Assembly: GCF_003966155.1 (NCBI RefSeq)
Contig: NZ_RXNS01000015.1
Span: 1-64,000, forward strand
From: Halomonas nitroreducens
GTDB lineage: Bacteria > Pseudomonadota > Gammaproteobacteria > Pseudomonadales > Halomonadaceae
Reading direction: 5' to 3'
DNA: 64,000 nucleotides
Part shown: positions 34,836 to 45,954 of the stretch, in pieces
How positions within the stretch are numbered: the first letter of the stretch is position 1
How the letters are laid out: every line of letters begins with the position of its first letter
Program-made: the position numbers and the translations under genes
The notes under the pieces: generated by a model
Seen by the model: only the letters and a program-made list of their open reading frames with translations
Databases searched by the model: none
What the model was told of the DNA's origin: nothing

Positions 34836-36283
34836 GGAAGGGAGTCCTGCGATCCCGGCTGCTCGGCTGGCTCTGGCCGCTGGCACTGCTTGCCCCGGGC
34901 GCGGCCGAGGCGGCCAGCGTCGACAACCTGCGCCTGTGGGCGGCGCCGGACCATGCCCGCCTGGTCTTCGATCTCTCCGCTCCGGCCGAGGCGAAGGTCT
35001 TTTCCCTGGACGATCCGCGGCGGCTGGTCATCGACCTGCGCGACAGTCGGCTCAACGCCGATCTTGCCCGGCTCGACCTCGAGGGCAGCGCCATCCGAGA
35101 GGTGCGCAGCGGCATCCGCGACGGCGATGACCTGCGGGTGGTGCTGGAGCTGTCCCGGGCGATCGAGCCTCGCCATTTCGCCCTGGCCCCCAACGAGCAG
35201 TACGGCCATCGCCTCGTCGTGGACCTCGAGTATCCCGGCGAGAGCGCCGTGGAAGACCCCATCGATCCGATCGAGTCGATGATCCGCGAGCAGGAGATCG
35301 CCGCCGACCGAGCCCAGGCCGAGGCCGTGGCGGAGGGCCGCGATCCGGCCACGGTGGCGCCGGTCATGGAGCCCGCCCAGCCGCACCCCAAGCGGGACAT
35401 CATCGTCGCGGTGGACGCCGGGCATGGCGGCGAGGACCCGGGGGCCATCGGACCCAGCGGGACACGCGAGAAGGACGTGGTGCTGGAGATGGCCAACCGG
35501 CTGGCACGGCTGATCGATGCGACCGAGGGCTTCAAGGCGGTGATGATCCGCGACGGCGACTACTATATCGGGTTGCGTCAGCGGACCCGTATCGCCCGGG
35601 AGCAGAAGGCCGACTTCTTCGTCTCGATCCATGCCGACGCCTTCAACAGCCCGCGGCCCCACGGCAGCTCCGTCTATGCGCTCTCCCAGCGCGGCGCCAC
35701 CTCGGAGACCGCCCAGTGGCTGGCCGCCACCGAGAATCGCGCGGATCTGATCGGCGGGGTGGACGGCAGCCTCTCCCTGGACGACAAGGACGAAGTGCTG
35801 CGCGGCGTGCTGCTGGACCTGACCATGACCGCCACCCTCAACGACTCCCTGACCATCGGTGGCCAGGTGCTGGACCGGCTGGGGCGGGTCAACGACCTGC
35901 ACAAGTCCCGGGTCGAGCAGGCCGGTTTCATGGTGCTCAAGTCGCCGGACATCCCCTCGCTGCTGGTGGAGACCGGCTTCATTTCCAATCCCGACGAGGA
36001 GAGCCGCCTGCGCGACGGCGGCTACCAGCAGCGCATGGTCGAGGCGATCTTTGGCGGCATCCGCGCCCACTTCCATCGTAACCCGCCCCCGGCCAGCCTG
36101 CTGGCCTGGCAGCGCGACCAGGGCCGCGACACCGTCGGCAACGAGTATCGCATCCAGCCCGGGGATACCCTCTCCGAGATCGCCGCGCGCCATGGCGTGC
36201 CGGTAGCCCAGCTGCGCCAGGCCAACGAGCTCGACGGCGACGTCATCCGGGTTGGCCAGGTGCTGCGCATTCCCCGTTCGTGA
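34832..36283 (+). CDS. amiB: N-acetylmuramoyl-L-alanine amidase (AmiB-type, with LysM)
   Basis: 483 residues. Signal peptide to about residue 27, AMIN domain (about 28-130), zinc amidase_3 domain with DAGHGGEDPGAIG, SIHADAF and VETGFISN, and a C-terminal LysM repeat (YRIQPGDTLSEIAARHGVPV). A regulatory helix insertion before NRADLIGGVD is present, so EnvC/NlpD-type activation is expected. Periplasmic, splits septal peptidoglycan. Order tsaE-amiB-mutL-miaA-hfq as in E. coli. Confidence 0.94.
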   Translation: MRKGVLRSRLLGWLWPLALLAPGAAEAASVDNLRLWAAPDHARLVFDLSAPAEAKVFSLDDPRRLVIDLRDSRLNADLARLDLEGSAIREVRSGIRDGDDLRVVLELSRAIEPRHFALAPNEQYGHRLVVDLEYPGESAVEDPIDPIESMIREQEIAADRAQAEAVAEGRDPATVAPVMEPAQPHPKRDIIVAVDAGHGGEDPGAIGPSGTREKDVVLEMANRLARLIDATEGFKAVMIRDGDYYIGLRQRTRIAREQKADFFVSIHADAFNSPRPHGSSVYALSQRGATSETAQWLAATENRADLIGGVDGSLSLDDKDEVLRGVLLDLTMTATLNDSLTIGGQVLDRLGRVNDLHKSRVEQAGFMVLKSPDIPSLLVETGFISNPDEESRLRDGGYQQRMVEAIFGGIRAHFHRNPPPASLLAWQRDQGRDTVGNEYRIQPGDTLSEIAARHGVPVAQLRQANELDGDVIRVGQVLRIPRS

Positions 36284-36296
36284 GTGACGACGATCC

Positions 36297-38249
36297 ATGA
36301 CCGATACCCGACGCATCCAGATCCTCGATCCCCGCCTCGCCAACCAGATCGCCGCCGGCGAGGTGGTCGAGCGCCCGTCCTCGGTGGTCAAGGAACTGAT
36401 CGAGAACGCCATCGACGCCGGCAGCCGGCGCATCGAGGTGGAGCTCGAGGCCGGCGGCGCACGACTGATCCGGGTCCGCGACGACGGCAGCGGCATCGGC
36501 GAGGATGACCTGCCACTGGCGCTGTCGCGGCATGCCACCAGCAAGATCGCCTCCCTCGATGACCTCGAGGGGGTGGCCAGCCTGGGCTTTCGTGGCGAGG
36601 CCCTGGCCTCGATCAGCTCGGTCTCGCGGCTGGAGCTGATGTCCAACGTCGAGGAGGATCCCACCAGTGGCTGGCGGGTGGTAGTCGAAGGGCGCCGCAT
36701 GGAGCCCCGGGTCTCGCCCTCACCGCATCCCCGAGGGACCTCGGTGACGGTGCGCGATCTGTTCTTCAATACCCCGGCGCGGCGCAAGTTTCTGCGCACC
36801 GAGAAGACCGAGTTCGGCCATGTCGAGGAGGCCTTTCGTCGTCAGGCGCTGTCGCGGCTGGATATCGGCTGGGTGTTGCGCCACAACCAGAAGACCGTCC
36901 ATCAGCTGCGCCCCGGAGATGACCTGGTCGGCCATGAGCGGCGTCTCCAGGCGCTGCTTGGCAAGGCCTTCCTGGAGAATGCCCTGCACCTCGACCTGGA
37001 GGTCGGCGGGTTGCGCCTGTGGGGCTGGGTGGGGCTGCCCACCCACTCGCGGGCCCAGGCCGACCAGCAGTACTTCTTCGTTAATGGCCGGGTGGTCCGC
37101 GACCGGCTGGTCGCCCATGCCATCCGCCAGGCCTATCGGGACGTGCTGTTCCACGGCCGGCATCCGGTCTTCGTGCTCTACCTCGAGGTCGACCCCACGG
37201 TGGTGGACGTCAACGTCCATCCCACCAAGCACGAGGTGCGCTTCCGGGACGGGCGCATGGTCCATGACTTCCTGTTCTCCAGCCTGCACCGGGCGCTGGG
37301 CGAGGCCCGCCCCGGCGACGACCACGAGGAGGGCGGCGCAGGCCCGGTCGAGGCACCCCAGGATGCCGAGCCGGCGATGCCGGCGGGGGGAGATCAGCGC
37401 GTGGCGGAGGCCGCCGGGCGCTGGCAGCAGCAGCCCATGGCCCTGCCGGGCCGCGAGGAAGGACCGGAACGGCCGACCGCCGATCGGGTACGCGCCTTCA
37501 TGGAGGGCTACCGGGCCCTGCACCCTAACCACGAAGACAGCCTGCTGACGCCCCAGCCGGCCGCCCCCGGGGCCGGCGGGGCTGCCGCCGACGTGGCCCT
37601 GGCCGAGCGCGAGGCTCAGGCCGTGCGGCCGCGCCCGGCGATGCCCGCGGCGGACGACACCCGGGCCCCGCCGCTGGGCTATGCCGTGGCCCAGCTCCAT
37701 GGCATCTACATCCTCGCCCAGACCGAGCGGGGCCTGGTGGTGGTGGACATGCACGCCGCCCACGAGCGCATCGTCTACGAGCGCATGAAGACCCAGGTCC
37801 ATGGCGGGGCGCTGGAGGCCCAGCCGCTGCTGGTGCCGGTGTCGCTGGCCGCCAGCGCCGCCGAGGTGGCCACCGCCGAGGCCGAGCGCGGGGCCTTCTC
37901 GCGCCTCGGGGTGGAGCTCGACGTGGCGGGCCCCGAGACCCTGCTGGTGCGCCAGGTGCCGGCCCTGCTGGTCGACGCCGACGTGGAGCCCTTGATCCGC
38001 GACATGCTCGGCGACCTGGAGCGCTACGGCCGCTCCGATCGGCTCGAGGCCCATATCAACGAACTGCTGGCCACCATGGCCTGCCACGGCAGCGTGCGCG
38101 CCAACCGCCAGCTGACTCTGGAGGAAATGAACGCCCTGCTGCGCGACATGGAACGCACCGAGCGCAGCGGCCAGTGCAACCACGGCCGGCCCACCTGGAC
38201 CGAGATGAGCATGAAGGAGCTGGACCGCCTGTTCCTGCGCGGCCAATGA
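36297..38249 (+). CDS. mutL: DNA mismatch repair protein MutL
   Basis: 650 residues. GHKL ATPase domain with [18 protein letters not shown] and RHATSKI; linker of about 120 acidic/Pro/Ala-rich residues (about 340-450); C-terminal dimerisation domain. The endonuclease motif DQHAxxExxE is replaced by [12 protein letters not shown] with no metal-site cysteine motif, as in E. coli-type MutL working with MutH. Confidence 0.95.
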   Translation: MTDTRRIQILDPRLANQIAAGEVVERPSSVVKELIENAIDAGSRRIEVELEAGGARLIRVRDDGSGIGEDDLPLALSRHATSKIASLDDLEGVASLGFRGEALASISSVSRLELMSNVEEDPTSGWRVVVEGRRMEPRVSPSPHPRGTSVTVRDLFFNTPARRKFLRTEKTEFGHVEEAFRRQALSRLDIGWVLRHNQKTVHQLRPGDDLVGHERRLQALLGKAFLENALHLDLEVGGLRLWGWVGLPTHSRAQADQQYFFVNGRVVRDRLVAHAIRQAYRDVLFHGRHPVFVLYLEVDPTVVDVNVHPTKHEVRFRDGRMVHDFLFSSLHRALGEARPGDDHEEGGAGPVEAPQDAEPAMPAGGDQRVAEAAGRWQQQPMALPGREEGPERPTADRVRAFMEGYRALHPNHEDSLLTPQPAAPGAGGAAADVALAEREAQAVRPRPAMPAADDTRAPPLGYAVAQLHGIYILAQTERGLVVVDMHAAHERIVYERMKTQVHGGALEAQPLLVPVSLAASAAEVATAEAERGAFSRLGVELDVAGPETLLVRQVPALLVDADVEPLIRDMLGDLERYGRSDRLEAHINELLATMACHGSVRANRQLTLEEMNALLRDMERTERSGQCNHGRPTWTEMSMKELDRLFLRGQ

Positions 38250-38255
38250 GCGACG

Positions 38256-39194
38256 ATGAGTGACACCCGCCCCCCCGCCATCTTCCTGATGGGCCCCACC
38301 GCCGCCGGCAAGACCGACCTCGCCATCGTCCTCCACGAACGGCTGGGACATGAGCTGATCAGTGTCGACTCGGCGATGGTCTACCGCGGCATGAACATCG
38401 GCAGCGCCAAGCCCGACACCTCCGAGCTGGCCCGGGCCCCGCATCGGCTGATCGACATCCGCGACCCGGCCGATGCCTACTCGGCGGCGGAGTTTCGCGA
38501 GGATGCGTACCGCGAGATGTCGGCCATCAGCGCTGCCGGGCGGGTGCCACTGCTGGTGGGGGGGACCATGATGTACTTCCAGCGGCTCCGGGAGGGGGTG
38601 GCCAACCTGCCTCCGGCGGATCCGGCGGTACGCGCCGAGCTGGCTCGCGACGCCGAACGCCTTGGCCTGGCCGGTCTCCACGCGGAACTGGCTCGGGTTG
38701 ACCCCGCGGCCGCGGCGCGCATCCACCCCCATGATCCCCAGCGCCTGATGCGGGCCCTCGAGGTCTACCGGGTCTGTGGCCGGTCGCTCACCGCACTCTG
38801 GGAGGAGCAGCGCCCGGAAACCTTTCCCTGGCGCACGCTGTCGATAGGTCTTGCCCCTGCCGATCGAGGCGTGCTGCACGAGCGTATCGAGCGGCGCTTC
38901 GATGCCATGCTCGAGGCGGGTTTCCTGGACGAGCTGGCGGGACTGCGCGCTCGAGGTGACCTGCACCCGCAGCTGCCCTCGATGAAGAGCGTGGGCTATC
39001 GTCAGGGGTGGGAGTACCTGGATGGCCACGTCGATCGGGAGACGTTTCGCCACCGGGGCATCGTCGCCACCCGCCAGCTGGCCAAGCGACAGCTCACCTG
39101 GATGCGGCGCTGGCCGGGACTGCAGTGGGTCGACACCCTGGGCGACGATCCCCTCGGCGAGGTCCTGAAACTGGTGCGCGAATTCGGTAGTTAG
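38256..39194 (+). CDS. miaA: tRNA dimethylallyltransferase MiaA
   Basis: 312 residues. P-loop [11 protein letters not shown] (about 10-20), [18 protein letters not shown] and [12 protein letters not shown]. It prenylates A37 of tRNAs reading UNN codons. 6 nt after mutL; hfq follows after 119 bp, enough for hfq's own promoter. Confidence 0.96.
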   Translation: MSDTRPPAIFLMGPTAAGKTDLAIVLHERLGHELISVDSAMVYRGMNIGSAKPDTSELARAPHRLIDIRDPADAYSAAEFREDAYREMSAISAAGRVPLLVGGTMMYFQRLREGVANLPPADPAVRAELARDAERLGLAGLHAELARVDPAAAARIHPHDPQRLMRALEVYRVCGRSLTALWEEQRPETFPWRTLSIGLAPADRGVLHERIERRFDAMLEAGFLDELAGLRARGDLHPQLPSMKSVGYRQGWEYLDGHVDRETFRHRGIVATRQLAKRQLTWMRRWPGLQWVDTLGDDPLGEVLKLVREFGS

Positions 39195-39313
39195 CGTAAG
39201 ATGAGCGTTTCGAGTGGCCGTTTGAACAGGCCCGATGGTTAACCCGTGTCGTCCCTGCCCGGGGCGAGCACTGCAAACCCTATCCACCCAAGAGACAATT
39301 CAGGGAGAGCAAC

Positions 39314-39565
39314 ATGTCCAAAGGGCAGTCCCTTCAAGATCCGTACCTGAACATCCTGCGCAAGGAGCGCATTCCGGTATCGATCTTCCTGGTCAACGGC
39401 ATCAAGCTGCAGGGGCAGATCGAGTCCTTCGACCAGTTCGTCATCCTGCTGCGTAACACCGTCAGTCAGATGGTCTACAAGCATGCCATCTCCACGGTCG
39501 TGCCGTCGCGCAACGTGCGCCTGCCGGCCCCTGACGCCCCTGCGCCGTCGGACAGCAACGCGTGA
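39314..39565 (+). CDS. hfq: RNA chaperone Hfq
   Basis: 83 residues. Sm1 and Sm2 motifs are intact ([22 protein letters not shown] and [12 protein letters not shown] described by position 25-63). The C-terminal tail is short, about 18 residues, rather like Pseudomonas and unlike the long E. coli tail. AGGGAG lies 7 nt before the ATG. Confidence 0.97.
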   Translation: MSKGQSLQDPYLNILRKERIPVSIFLVNGIKLQGQIESFDQFVILLRNTVSQMVYKHAISTVVPSRNVRLPAPDAPAPSDSNA

Positions 39566-39573
39566 GGTATTGA

Positions 39574-40890
39574 TTGTTTTTTGAACGACCCGACGCCGGC
39601 GAGACGGCGGTGCTCGTCCATGTCGATTTCCAGGACGAGCAGGAGCGCGAAGACCCCGGCGAGTTCCTGGAACTCGTGCGCTCGGCCGGCGCGGAGCCGG
39701 CCACTCTGCTCAGTGGCAGCCGTGGTCGGCCTGACCCGCGGTCCTTCATCGGCTCCGGCAAGGTCGAGGAGCTGCGCGAGGCCCTGGCGGTCCATGACGC
39801 CGAACTGGTGATCTTCAACCACGCCCTGAGCCCTTCCCAGGAACGCAACCTCGAGCAGGCGCTCAAGTGCCGCGTGCTCGACCGCACCGGCCTGATCCTC
39901 GATATCTTCGCCCAGCGAGCGAGGACCCACGAGGGCAAGCTGCAGGTGGAGCTGGCCCAGCTGGAGTACATGTCGACCCGACTGGTACGTGGCTGGACCC
40001 ACCTGGAGCGGCAGAAGGGTGGCATCGGCCTGCGCGGGCCGGGGGAGACCCAGCTCGAGACCGACCGCCGGTTGCTGCGCGGGCGCATCAAGGCGATCCA
40101 CAAGCGCCTCGACAAGGTGCGCAGCCAGCGCAGTCAGAACCGTCGGGCGCGTTCCCGGGCCGAGATTCCCAGCGTGTCCCTGGTCGGCTACACCAACGCC
40201 GGCAAGTCGACGCTTTTCAACGCTCTGACCGCCTCGCGGGTCTATGCGGCCGACCAGCTCTTCGCTACCCTCGACCCCACGCTGCGGCGCCTGGAGGTCG
40301 AGGATGTGGGGCCGGTGGTGCTGGCCGATACCGTGGGCTTCATCCGGCACCTGCCTCACAAGCTGGTGGAGGCCTTCCAGGCCACCCTGCAGGAGGCCGC
40401 CGAGGCCAGCCTGCTGGTCCATGTGATCGATGCGGCCGACCCGGACCGCGAGCTCAATGTCGATCAGGTGGAGGGGGTGCTGGACGAGATCGGCGCCCTG
40501 GACGTGCCGACGCTCAAGGTGATGAACAAGATCGACCTGCTCGACAGCGCCCCGCGCATTGAGCGCGACGGCGAGGGACGCCCCGAGGTGGTGTGGCTCT
40601 CCGCCCAGCAGAACCGGGGGCTCGAGCTGCTCGAGCAGGCGCTCTCCGAGTGCCTGGCCGACGACATCATCGATTTCGACGTCACCCTGGCTCCGGAGCA
40701 GGGCAAGCTGCGGGCCGGGCTGCACGAACTGGGCGCGGTACGCGAGGAACGCTTCGACGACCAGGGCCGCACCCTGCTGGAGGTCCGCCTGCCGCGGCGT
40801 GACTTCCTGCAGCTGATGGCACGCCTCGGCGAGCGTGCCGACGACTACCTGCCCGAGGAACTGCAGGATCGTCCCGTGTGGGAACAATGA
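39574..40890 (+). CDS. hflX: GTPase HflX
   Basis: 438 residues. Ribosome-splitting GTPase. N-terminal HflX domain, glycine-rich linker GGIGLRGPGETQLETDRR, then G1 GYTNAGKST, G3 DTVGF and G4 NKIDLL. The start is TTG at 39574 (FFERPDAGE), preceded by GTGAGG and just 8 nt after the hfq stop; no ATG fits the N-terminus of the family. Confidence 0.94.
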   Translation: MFFERPDAGETAVLVHVDFQDEQEREDPGEFLELVRSAGAEPATLLSGSRGRPDPRSFIGSGKVEELREALAVHDAELVIFNHALSPSQERNLEQALKCRVLDRTGLILDIFAQRARTHEGKLQVELAQLEYMSTRLVRGWTHLERQKGGIGLRGPGETQLETDRRLLRGRIKAIHKRLDKVRSQRSQNRRARSRAEIPSVSLVGYTNAGKSTLFNALTASRVYAADQLFATLDPTLRRLEVEDVGPVVLADTVGFIRHLPHKLVEAFQATLQEAAEASLLVHVIDAADPDRELNVDQVEGVLDEIGALDVPTLKVMNKIDLLDSAPRIERDGEGRPEVVWLSAQQNRGLELLEQALSECLADDIIDFDVTLAPEQGKLRAGLHELGAVREERFDDQGRTLLEVRLPRRDFLQLMARLGERADDYLPEELQDRPVWEQ

Positions 40891-40995
40891 GTCGCCTTCG
40901 GGCGCCGGCAGTGGCCGGCGCCACAAGGATCGCAACCGATGCCCACCGCCCGGCGACGCGGCACGGTGGAACGCAACGCAGAGTGGAGACGACGT

Positions 40996-42219
40996 ATGGC
41001 CTGGAATGAGCCCGGTGGCGGCAACCAGCACGACCCCTGGAGCGGGGGAGGGCGCCGTGGCGGCAACGGCGGTGGAGGCAAGGGCGGTGGCAACCAGGGC
41101 CCTCCCGACCTCGACGAGGCCCTGAAGAAGTTTCAGGACAAGCTCAACAACATGCTGGGCGGTCGCGGCAAGCGCGGCGGCAGTGGCGGCTCGGGCGGCG
41201 GCAAGCCGCGCAACGCCTTTGCCCTGCCGGGGCTGCTGCTGATCGTGGCGCTCGCCATCTGGGCGGCTTCCGGCTTCTACCTGGTCGACCAGTCCGAGCG
41301 TGGCGTGGTGCTGCGTTTCGGCAAGTTCCAGGAAGTGGTCACGCCCGGCCTGCAATGGAACCCGCCGCTGATCGATGACGTGCGCATGGTCAACGTGACC
41401 CGGGTGCGCTCGATCACCCAGACCCAGTCGATGCTGACCCAGGACGAGAATATCGTCTCCGTGGAGATGTCGGTGCAGTACCAGGTTGCCGATCCCCGTG
41501 GCTACGTGCTCAACGTGCGCAACCCCGAACTCTCCCTCGAGAACGCCCTGGACTCCGCCCTGCGTCACGTGGTCGGCGGCACCGACATGATCGACATCCT
41601 GACATCGGGCCGCGAGATTCTCGGTACCGCGGTCTCCAGCCGCCTGCAATCCTACCTGGACAGCTACGGCACCGGCATCCTCATCCAGACCCTCAACGTC
41701 GAGTCCACCTCGCCGCCCGATGCGGTCCAGGATGCCTTCGATGACGTCATCCGCGCCCGCGAGGATCGCCAGCGCACCATCAACCAGGCCATGGCCTATG
41801 CCAATGCCGTGATCCCGGCCGCCCAGGGCCAGGCCCAGCGCATCGTCGAGCAGGGTCAGGGCTACCGCGAGTCCGTGGTCGCCGAGGCCCGCGGTCAGGC
41901 CAACCGCTTCAATGCGCTGCTGACCCAGTACCAGAACGCGCCGGGAATCATGCGCGAGCGCCTCTACCTCGACACCATTTCCGAGGTCTACGGCGAGACA
42001 TCCAAGGTCATGGTGGACGTTGCCGAGGAGAGCCCGTTGATGGTGCTGCCGATGGACCGCCTGCGCACCGGCACCGCCGGGGCCGCCGGCAGCCAGGACG
42101 ACATCGACGAGGAGGCGCTGGATCCCCAGCTCCTCGAGCGCCTGCGTGCCACCCAGTCTTCCGGTGACAGCAGCAACCGCAACTCCAGCAGCAACGGAAT
42201 CCGCAGGGAGGGCCGTTAA
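40996..42219 (+). CDS. hflK: HflK, FtsH-regulator subunit
   Basis: 407 residues. A Gly/Asn-rich cytoplasmic N-terminus (about 1-75) precedes one transmembrane helix (about 78-98) and an SPFH domain facing the periplasm. With HflC it encloses the FtsH protease. Start ATG 40996 (MAWNEPGGG) preferred over 40939. The stop overlaps the hflC start (TAATG). Confidence 0.94.
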   Translation: MAWNEPGGGNQHDPWSGGGRRGGNGGGGKGGGNQGPPDLDEALKKFQDKLNNMLGGRGKRGGSGGSGGGKPRNAFALPGLLLIVALAIWAASGFYLVDQSERGVVLRFGKFQEVVTPGLQWNPPLIDDVRMVNVTRVRSITQTQSMLTQDENIVSVEMSVQYQVADPRGYVLNVRNPELSLENALDSALRHVVGGTDMIDILTSGREILGTAVSSRLQSYLDSYGTGILIQTLNVESTSPPDAVQDAFDDVIRAREDRQRTINQAMAYANAVIPAAQGQAQRIVEQGQGYRESVVAEARGQANRFNALLTQYQNAPGIMRERLYLDTISEVYGETSKVMVDVAEESPLMVLPMDRLRTGTAGAAGSQDDIDEEALDPQLLERLRATQSSGDSSNRNSSSNGIRREGR

Positions 42220-43106
42220 TGATGATCAACAACCGATCCCTGCTCATCGTGGGCGGCCTGGCCGCCGTGGCCTGGCTGGCCAGCAATAGCCTCTACGTGA
42301 TCGACGAGACCGAGCGGGCGGTCAAGCTGCGCTTCGGCGAGGTGATCGAGGAGAACATCCAGCCCGGGCTGCACTTCAAGATCCCGATCACCCAGACGAT
42401 CCGCAAGTTCGACACTCGGGTGCTGACCCTGGACACCGATGCCAGCCGCTACCTGACCCTCGAGCAGAAGGCGGTGATCGTCGACTCCTACGTCAAGTGG
42501 CAGGTGATCAACCCGACCCGCTACTACGAGGCCACGGCCGGTGACGAGATGCAGGCGGTGCGCCTGATCCAGCCGCGTGTCGACGAGAGTCTGCGTAACG
42601 AGTTCGGTCGCCTGAACCTGCAGCAGATCATCTCCGAGAAGCGCGACGAGCTGATGACCGGCCCCACCCAGGATCTCGATGAGCTGATGCGCGAGGAACT
42701 CGGCGTGGCGATCCTCGACATCCGCGTCAAGCGCATCGACCTGCCCGAGGACGTTTCCTCGGCGGTCTATGATCGCATGCGCTCCGAGCGCGAGCGGGAG
42801 GCCCGCGAGTGGCGTGCCCAGGGCCAGGAAGAGTCCGAGCGCATCCGCGCCAACGCCGACCGTCGTCGTCAGGTGCTGCTGGCCCAGGCCAATGAGCGCT
42901 CCCAGACGCTGCGCGGCGAGGGCGATGCCGAGGCGGCGGCCATCTTCTCCGATGCCTACGGCAAGGACGAGGAGTTCTTCTCCTTCTGGCGCAGCCTCGA
43001 GGGCTACCGGTCGAGCTTCCGGGGCGATGGCAACATGCTGGTGCTGGATCCCTCCAGCGACTTCTTCCAGTACCTCAAGAGCCCCACGCCCCAGTCCGGG
43101 CAGTGA
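42219..43106 (+). CDS. hflC: HflC, FtsH-regulator subunit
   Basis: 295 residues. N-terminal transmembrane anchor (about 7-24) and SPFH domain with ETERAVKLRFGEV and GLHFKIP. Partner of HflK. Overlaps the hflK stop; an ATG three bases later is an equal choice. Confidence 0.94.
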   Translation: MMINNRSLLIVGGLAAVAWLASNSLYVIDETERAVKLRFGEVIEENIQPGLHFKIPITQTIRKFDTRVLTLDTDASRYLTLEQKAVIVDSYVKWQVINPTRYYEATAGDEMQAVRLIQPRVDESLRNEFGRLNLQQIISEKRDELMTGPTQDLDELMREELGVAILDIRVKRIDLPEDVSSAVYDRMRSEREREAREWRAQGQEESERIRANADRRRQVLLAQANERSQTLRGEGDAEAAAIFSDAYGKDEEFFSFWRSLEGYRSSFRGDGNMLVLDPSSDFFQYLKSPTPQSGQ

Positions 43107-43110
43107 CGGC

Positions 43111-43140
43111 CATGAGGGGCGGCCCGCGCCGCCCCTCATG
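43111..43140 (+). terminator. Hairpin after hflC
   Basis: Perfect 13-bp stem CATGAGGGGCGGC / GCCGCCCCTCATG with a CCGC loop, 4 nt after the hflC stop. No T tract, so it may be a 3' stabiliser. Confidence 0.55.
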
Positions 43141-43177
43141 GGGTTCATCCCGCCCCCAAACGTGATAGACTCCTGTA

Positions 43178-43201
43178 ACCGGGCGTGGCCCGGTTTTTTT
43201 G
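43178..43201 (+). terminator. Intrinsic terminator between hflC and hisZ
   Basis: ACCGGG / CCCGGT stem, 5-nt loop, followed by an eight-T run. The clearest intrinsic terminator of the window. The hisZ promoter must lie within 43201-43290 or the hairpin attenuates readthrough. Confidence 0.85.
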
Positions 43202-43298
43202 TGGCCTCTCCACTCCCGGCAATCCCCCTCCGGCACTCCTGCCACGTCATGCCGCGAGGCTTGCCGAAGGCCAATCACCGTCTTGCAGGAAGAACGAC

Positions 43299-45861
<2,563 letters not shown>

Positions 45862-45885
45862 TCCGTCCGCCCCGAGCCCAGACGT

Positions 45886-45920
45886 CAACAGGCCGGCAGG
45901 TAACTGCCGGCCTGTTGCGT
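45886..45920. terminator. Bidirectional terminator between purA and AlgK-like gene
   Basis: Perfect 14-bp stem CAACAGGCCGGCAG / CTGCCGGCCTGTTG with a GTAA loop, followed by CGTTTGG. Serves convergent purA and the polysaccharide operon. Confidence 0.8.
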
Positions 45921-45954
45921 TTGGCGGGGAGGGGGAGCGGGGCTCCCCCCGGTT

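Noticed and set aside
43185-43298. Longer HisZ N-terminus from ATG 43185
   Set aside because: It would start inside the T run of a terminator and has no ribosome site; MTIADRW at 43299 matches the family.
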